Below are positions 44,466 to 64,000 of a stretch of 64,000 bases of DNA, piece by piece (position 1 is the first letter of the stretch; the number at the start of each line of letters is the position of its first letter). The position numbers and the translations under genes are program-made. The DNA lies in assembly GCA_030141605.1 (NCBI GenBank), contig JAQGDQ010000991.1, positions 1-64,000 on the forward strand, written 5' to 3'. Below the pieces are notes generated by a model. It ran no database searches. It saw nothing but the letters and a program-made list of their open reading frames with translations, and was not told the origin of the DNA. This stretch comes from Tubiluchus corallicola (taxonomy: Eukaryota > Priapulida > Priapulimorpha > Priapulimorphida > Tubiluchidae).

Positions 44466-44711
44466 CTATCCCAAGTCTTTTATAAAACTATTGGTTTTTC
44501 CCAGGCATTTATAATATAATGTTAAAAATTCTTATTATCAGCTTCTGTTTCTGACGACATCTAATTGAAATTTTTCCCACATAAATTAGTTTGCAATTTA
44601 ATTAATTAGATATCACCAGTAAAATACGTCTTTCCACCTGCCACTTTGTTTGATGAGACGCAAACCAAAAATGAACTTTTTTCATCACAGGCACTTTAAA
44701 ACATTTATAGT

Positions 44712-44950
44712 TAGAACACCACAACTTTATTAAAACTTCCAACTCACATAGTCAAAAATCACGGCAAACGTTTCGACAGACTGCTGCTGTCATCATCAGT
44801 GGTAAATTTTACAAACATACAGCCAGTTTATATAGGCTGAGCCTATAGAACATTATGCAACTGATGAAGACAGCAGTGGTCTGTCGAAATGTTTGGTGTG
44901 ATTTTTGACTATGTGACTTGGAAGTTTTGATAAAGTTGTGTTGTTTTGGC
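44712..44950. mobile_element. Inverted-repeat element with hammerhead-like cores, copy A
   Basis: Arms of about 100 bp read CACAACTTTATTAAAACTTC ... ATAGTCAAAAATCACGGCAA and their complement. Each arm carries CTGATGA, a GACAG...CTGTC stem and GAAAC or GAAAT (right arm at 44861-44893; left arm at 44765-44799 on the minus strand). A longer relative lies at 48871-49280. This core sequence is typical of Penelope-like elements and related retroelements. Confidence 0.75.
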
Positions 44951-45194
44951 AATAAATATTTTTCATATAATTTGCCATGACAATACTTATATTGTTACTA
45001 CATCAAAGTTGCTTTACCTGAACTTGGTAAGCTTGGCAAGCACACGGTGAAGTTGCTCGTTGTTCTGTCTCTCTCAGTTCATCTAACAGGGAACAACTAT
45101 TCTGAAAAAAATTAAAAAAGGTCAATGATTACTATTGCCTTAATCAATGGAAATGGCTTAAAACTTGACCTCGGAAACAAGATTTGCATGATGA

Positions 45195-45860
45195 ATGTGG
45201 TTAACGGAACTTGAGAAAAGTAAAAAAATCTTTTCAATATTCAACTTCAGTTTCAAACCCCATACTATCACATGGATGCTGCCACTGAAGAAAAAACATC
45301 TGGGTTTTATAGTTACCAATGATTTAAAGTGGAATGCTCGTGCCAACAATATAGTGTCACAAGCTAATCGACGTATTGGCATGATTAAGCGATGCGTCAT
45401 TTCATGAAAAGTGTTTTTGATCATCCGACTTTGTAAAGCTGTTTTGTCCACCTTATTCTCAAAGGTGCATGTGTTGTATGGTCACCACGGTATGCAATAC
45501 TTAAGATACGAACTTGCTTGAGAAAAAACACAACACAGATGCACATCTCGCAAGTGATATTAACCAATCAAATGTAGTAATTCCGGAACAAACTATAAGA
45601 AACTGTTGAATTGAACAATTGTTATAAAATCTTCAATATCCTGCAGGAAAATTATTTCTTTTCTTGATATTCTGAAGCACATTGCGGACATCATTCGAAA
45701 CGGTTTGATCCCGATTTCCGGGAACCAACATCTATTCTCACTTTTTACTCTTTTGTCACCAATCCGCGGAACAAACTGCCAACTGCAACCATAGATGCAC
45801 CATCAGTCAACTGTTTTAAGAAATCTTTGACAAGGTACTATAACCGTCGTTAACCGAGTC
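45195..45860 (+). pseudogene. LINE ORF2 remnant (RT thumb to C-terminus)
   Basis: Plus strand reads KKKHLGFIVTNDLKWNARAN, NIVSQANRRIGMIKRC, then in shifted frames ILKGACVVWSP, and finally TNPRNKLPTATIDAPSVNCF. These correspond to the YLGV-x-x-x-x-LKW, K-A-x-R-x-x-G-x-x-R-R, Y-x-x-x-x-W-x-P and R-x-x-N-x-LP blocks of CR1/Jockey-like elements. Several frameshifts show it is dead. Confidence 0.85.
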
Positions 45861-45899
45861 TAACTCTAGGTCCCTACACTCAGTAAATTAGTAATTTGT

Positions 45900-47316
45900 A
45901 TAAATAAATTTGTAAGCTAAACTACGATGAAAGTAATTTTACTTAGTTACATATAGTGACCCAGACGTTGCCAACGATAAAATTATCCCTGTAACAGTGA
46001 AAGTAAATTAGTAATATTATTAAATACATTTTCGTGAATATAGACCAATTATACATACAACAACCGAGACATTGCCGGTAGACCCAAGTTATTATTGCAG
46101 TGACACTGAAAGACAAATTCAAAGTTAACAACGACTACACTGCACTAAGTCCATAGCAAATTAACCTGCAATTTGCGAACATTGAATAGTTACTTCGGTA
46201 AATCCTATTTTCTACTGTAAAATACTCACCGGCTGACACGGTGTTTTTAGTTAAAATGATCTGACAATAGGTGGCGAAAATAATCCGCAAGTTTTTCACC
46301 TGCAGATGGAGCCAGGTTTCGTAGAGCGTCATGGCAAAATAAATTTTGTAGATTTAGTAGGAAGTGGGACCATATTTTGACAGTACCAGAAGCGTTTTTG
46401 TGTATGATGGTCGATTTTTGGAAACACAGGTGTGCAGAAAGATAGTAGCTAAATATATTAAACTAAATACTATCAGTGTTCGTCTGTTTATCTGTGAACG
46501 ACTGATTTTAATTAGTTTTATTTGTGATACATCTGGTAATAATACTGTTTTATAAAACCTGTACACGTTACCTATACAGTAGTATTACGGTACTAGGATA
46601 TGTTTAGGAATGCGACACTTTTTTATTTTTATGATGTTCAGTGTGGCACATTTCAGTAGTTTGTCGTTTTAGCTTCTCCGTTATTGTTAGATTGCCAATG
46701 GGTTGTAAATTAGAAGAAATTCAAGACAACTTCTAAACTAGCCATTCTTGTATATAGCTTACTATAGGGTGTTACTAGGGGTCACCAGCTCGCTGATATA
46801 ATTTTTGGACCTATTTCAAGAAACAAGTCCATCGGTTAATCCTGTCAAGCATCGTCATCATTGTTGTGGATGCAATAAAAAATTGTGCGAACAATGTTTG
46901 TGTGTGCTGCAGGTTCTGGTTTTACTTTATTTCTTTAGGTTTGGTGATGCCAGCCACGAGTGCCAATTTCGGTTGGTAGAAATTTTGTTTCAAAACTGTT
47001 ATTGTTTTCTTTTCTGTGCCATTAGCTAAGCTATGTAGACTTGCTCTCTTCATGTATATGAGCTAATATGGTAAAGTGGATTGACTCTATTTACTGTGGA
47101 TTAACATAAATCGACAGGTTGAAGCCTATAAGTAGCCTTTTTGCCCATAGTTGGCTCTCTTGATAAACCTATTAGTTGTTTTATCACTCGCATTTTATAT
47201 TTATGTTGTCTATCTAAAGTTGTCTGTCTTTTTTAGTTTTAATTTATCTTTTTCCATTTGCCATAATCAAATAATACATATATATGAGAAAATACAAAAT
47301 ACCATATTAAAAGTAG

Positions 47317-47356
<40 letters not shown>

Positions 47357-47473
47357 GTTGTACATACAATTAATTAGTAATCTTAATGTCAATCATTAAT
47401 GATGTTATAATCCCACAATTAATTAAACTTTGATACCAAGTTTGACGGACAGGAAATGTGAAAGCCAGAATGT
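45900..47473. other. No gene recognised; small (AC)n(AT)n tract
   Basis: Open frames at 46364-46555, 46805-47029 and 47151-47399 carry no recognisable motif. A compound CA/TA microsatellite lies at 47317-47356. Confidence 0.45.
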
Positions 47474-47545
47474 AGCTTGGATTTGAACTAGGGACGTTCT
47501 GTTCATGTCGCACATGCTTAGACCGCGATGCCACTGCATTCCTCA
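47474..47545 (-). mobile_element. tRNA-derived SINE or tRNA pseudogene
   Basis: Minus strand reads TGGCATCGCGGTCTAAGCA (A-box-like) and, about 35 nt later, AGTTCAAATCC (B box). Stems are imperfect and there is no acceptor stem, so I regard it as tRNA-derived and not as a working tRNA. Confidence 0.5.
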
Positions 47546-47559
47546 GTAGTCAAGGCAGT

Positions 47560-48865
47560 CCAAAGTTCATCACTTATAGCTGGCCAGTCATAAGGGACCT
47601 TGTTTGTGACTGAGAGAAATATTAGGCTCTACTGTTAAGAGGCAAAACAAGGTCGTTGTTTTCCTTTCTACATTTGGATCCAGTTGAAAAGTTTATGACT
47701 TGGTAGATCTGTAAAGGTTGTTAAAAATTTTGTATTTTAGTGAAGTTATGCCAATTAGCAGTTTAGAAAAATTGTGGAGTGCTGTTATAATGAGTTTCTT
47801 GTACAGACATTACTCAATTTGGCTGAAGAGTGAAGACTGGATAAGTTTTTATTATCAGCTAGTGGATAGTGATGAAGATCTATGTATCCATCTAAGTTTA
47901 ACAGTAGATACATAGTCAGAATTAATTTCTTGCAAACTCATTTCAATAACATTGATTTTATTAAACTGTCAGCCATCTCGTTCAGCTTCTAGATCACATC
48001 GTTCTTTTTATTAGAGGTCATTTGCTCATGTCAAACAATTGTTTCATCAGCTAGTACACTTGATTTGCTCATACCAAACTAACACGTCAGTGGCTGAGCT
48101 TTTTATCTCAACACTCGTCAAATGGAACTTTCTGTTTGTGTGTTGAAAACTAGCCTTTGTATATATTGCTATTTAAATAGGAAAAGTATCTTTTTCCGTA
48201 TGAATCAAATAATGTGGAACTTGATGCCACCATGCTTTTGACATTAATAAAAGCATTCAATTTTTATAAACCCGTTTGCTGCGTTTCGCTTGTTCAAAAT
48301 GCATGTTACCCCAAGGGCAGTCACCTAGTATTTAATGCATGTGTGGAGCTGACTAAATTACAATAACAAAACAGGTCATTGTGTAACATATTTTACTGAC
48401 AAGGCTGTGATATGAACGTGGATAATATTGCTAAGTGCTGTAAAGTTTACTTAGTTGTATTGGAATAATAATGCCTGTGGCAGAAAATGATAAAATAGTA
48501 AGGAGCTGTAGATAGTGCAGACTAGTCAGTTGTGTGCATTTAATCACACATTATAACTAAGTCTAGAGACTGTAAAAAAATGTAAAATGAAAATTGCTTT
48601 TTTTCTGGTTTCTAGTGCTGCTCATCTTATTTAAAGGACATATGTTGGTGATTCTTATGTACTAGAAATAATACAAAATGTTAGTATACACATATGTTTC
48701 TCAATGAGACAAAAAACTTTTTGGGCTTGTTTTTCATGAGGCAGTGCCTTGTATTGTTCTTTGTCTAAAAAAGAAAAATTATAAAAGAGTGTACTAAAAA
48801 GTTTAAATCTACAAACTTTTCTGTTAATTTATACAATTTTTTTCAACTTAATTTAGACTTTATAT
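47560..48865. other. No gene recognised
   Basis: AT-rich spacer. An open frame at 47718-47915 has no conserved motif. It could contain a non-coding first exon or promoter of PAM, which cannot be told from sequence alone. Confidence 0.4.
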
Positions 48866-48870
48866 TTTAT

Positions 48871-49280
48871 AGTTAAAAAACACAACTTTATTACAAGTTT
48901 TACATTAAACAGTTAAAATCATGTCAAATGTTTCGACAGGCTGCTGCTGTCATCATCAGTGGTAAATTTACAAACATACAACCAGTTTAGATAGCCAGAG
49001 CCTATTATCCACTAATTAAGTAGTTAACAGAAGCCAAATAGGAAATGAATAAGCAGACCAGTAAAAAAATTGATAAAGGATATTACTCGTCTACTTGTTC
49101 GTTACCTATTTAGCTTCTGTTGAATACTTAACTAGCTGATAATAGGCTCTGCCTACATAAATTGGTTGCATGTTTGTAAACATTTACCACTGATGATGAC
49201 AGCAGCAGCCTGTCGAAACGTTTGACATGATTTTAACTTTTTAATGTTAAAGTTTTAATAAAGTTGTGTTGTTTTTAACT
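48871..49280. mobile_element. Inverted-repeat element with hammerhead-like cores, copy B
   Basis: About 410 bp, foldback from AGTTAAAAAACACAACTTTA on the left to TTGTTTTTAACT on the right, with arms continuing through GCCTATTATC and CCAAATAGGAAATGA. The right arm has CTGATGA, a perfect GACAG/CTGTC stem with a 7-nt loop and GAAACGTT at 49190-49222. The left arm holds the minus-strand counterpart at about 48925-48959. It ends only about 80 bp before the first PAM exon. Confidence 0.8.
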
Positions 49281-49428
49281 ATAAATGTTTTTAAGTGTCT
49301 GTAATAAAAATTGACTTTATATTTTAATTACATGAACATTGTGTTTACTTTCAGGATTTAAGAATGGCATAGAGTCTTCACTAACTCTGAACTCAGCAAC
49401 AATTATTTGCTTAGGAGTCACATCAGTC

Positions 49429-64000
<14,572 letters not shown>

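Overview
This is AT-rich, intron-dense DNA from an animal, most likely an invertebrate. I base that on two long genes split into many small exons with GT-AG introns, a peptide-amidating enzyme (PAM) and an M13 membrane peptidase, and a rich set of metazoan repeats: LINE remnants, pogo/Tigger-like DNA elements, 5S- and tRNA-derived SINE-like sequences, foldback elements and minisatellites. The sequence alone does not fix the phylum. There is no sign of bacterial operons, CRISPR arrays or plasmid features.

Layout. 1-11 kb: no convincing complete gene. It holds tandem repeats, two pentanucleotide microsatellites, a minus-strand LINE reverse-transcriptase remnant, one minus-strand exon coding a ShKT six-cysteine domain (4678-4791), a pogo/Tigger-like MITE and a 1.2-kb foldback element built of short subrepeats. 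11.6-39.7 kb (+): a 20-exon neprilysin-like M13 zinc metallopeptidase, reconstructed from start codon to stop codon (about 745 aa) with every splice phase consistent. Its introns are loaded with minisatellites (25-60 bp units), LINE and SINE fragments and a 760-bp palindrome; intron 18 is almost wholly tandem repeat. 39.9-41.6 kb: a TIR-bounded DNA element containing a nested, internally deleted pogo/Tigger element. 43.3-44.0 kb (-): an intronless pyridoxamine-phosphate-oxidase-like gene with changes at positions conserved in the family's active site. 44.3-49.3 kb: a MITE, a dead LINE, and two inverted-repeat elements whose arms carry hammerhead-ribozyme-like cores. 49.4-64.0 kb (+): the first 12 exons of a bifunctional peptidylglycine alpha-amidating monooxygenase (PHM domain, acidic linker, start of the PAL domain), running off the right edge.

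Functional links. PAM makes alpha-amidated neuropeptides in the secretory pathway, and M13 ectopeptidases of the neprilysin type degrade or process peptides at the cell surface. The two genes may therefore act on the same class of molecule, but their adjacency here is probably chance. All M13 zinc ligands and all five PHM copper ligands visible in this window are conserved, so both look like working genes.
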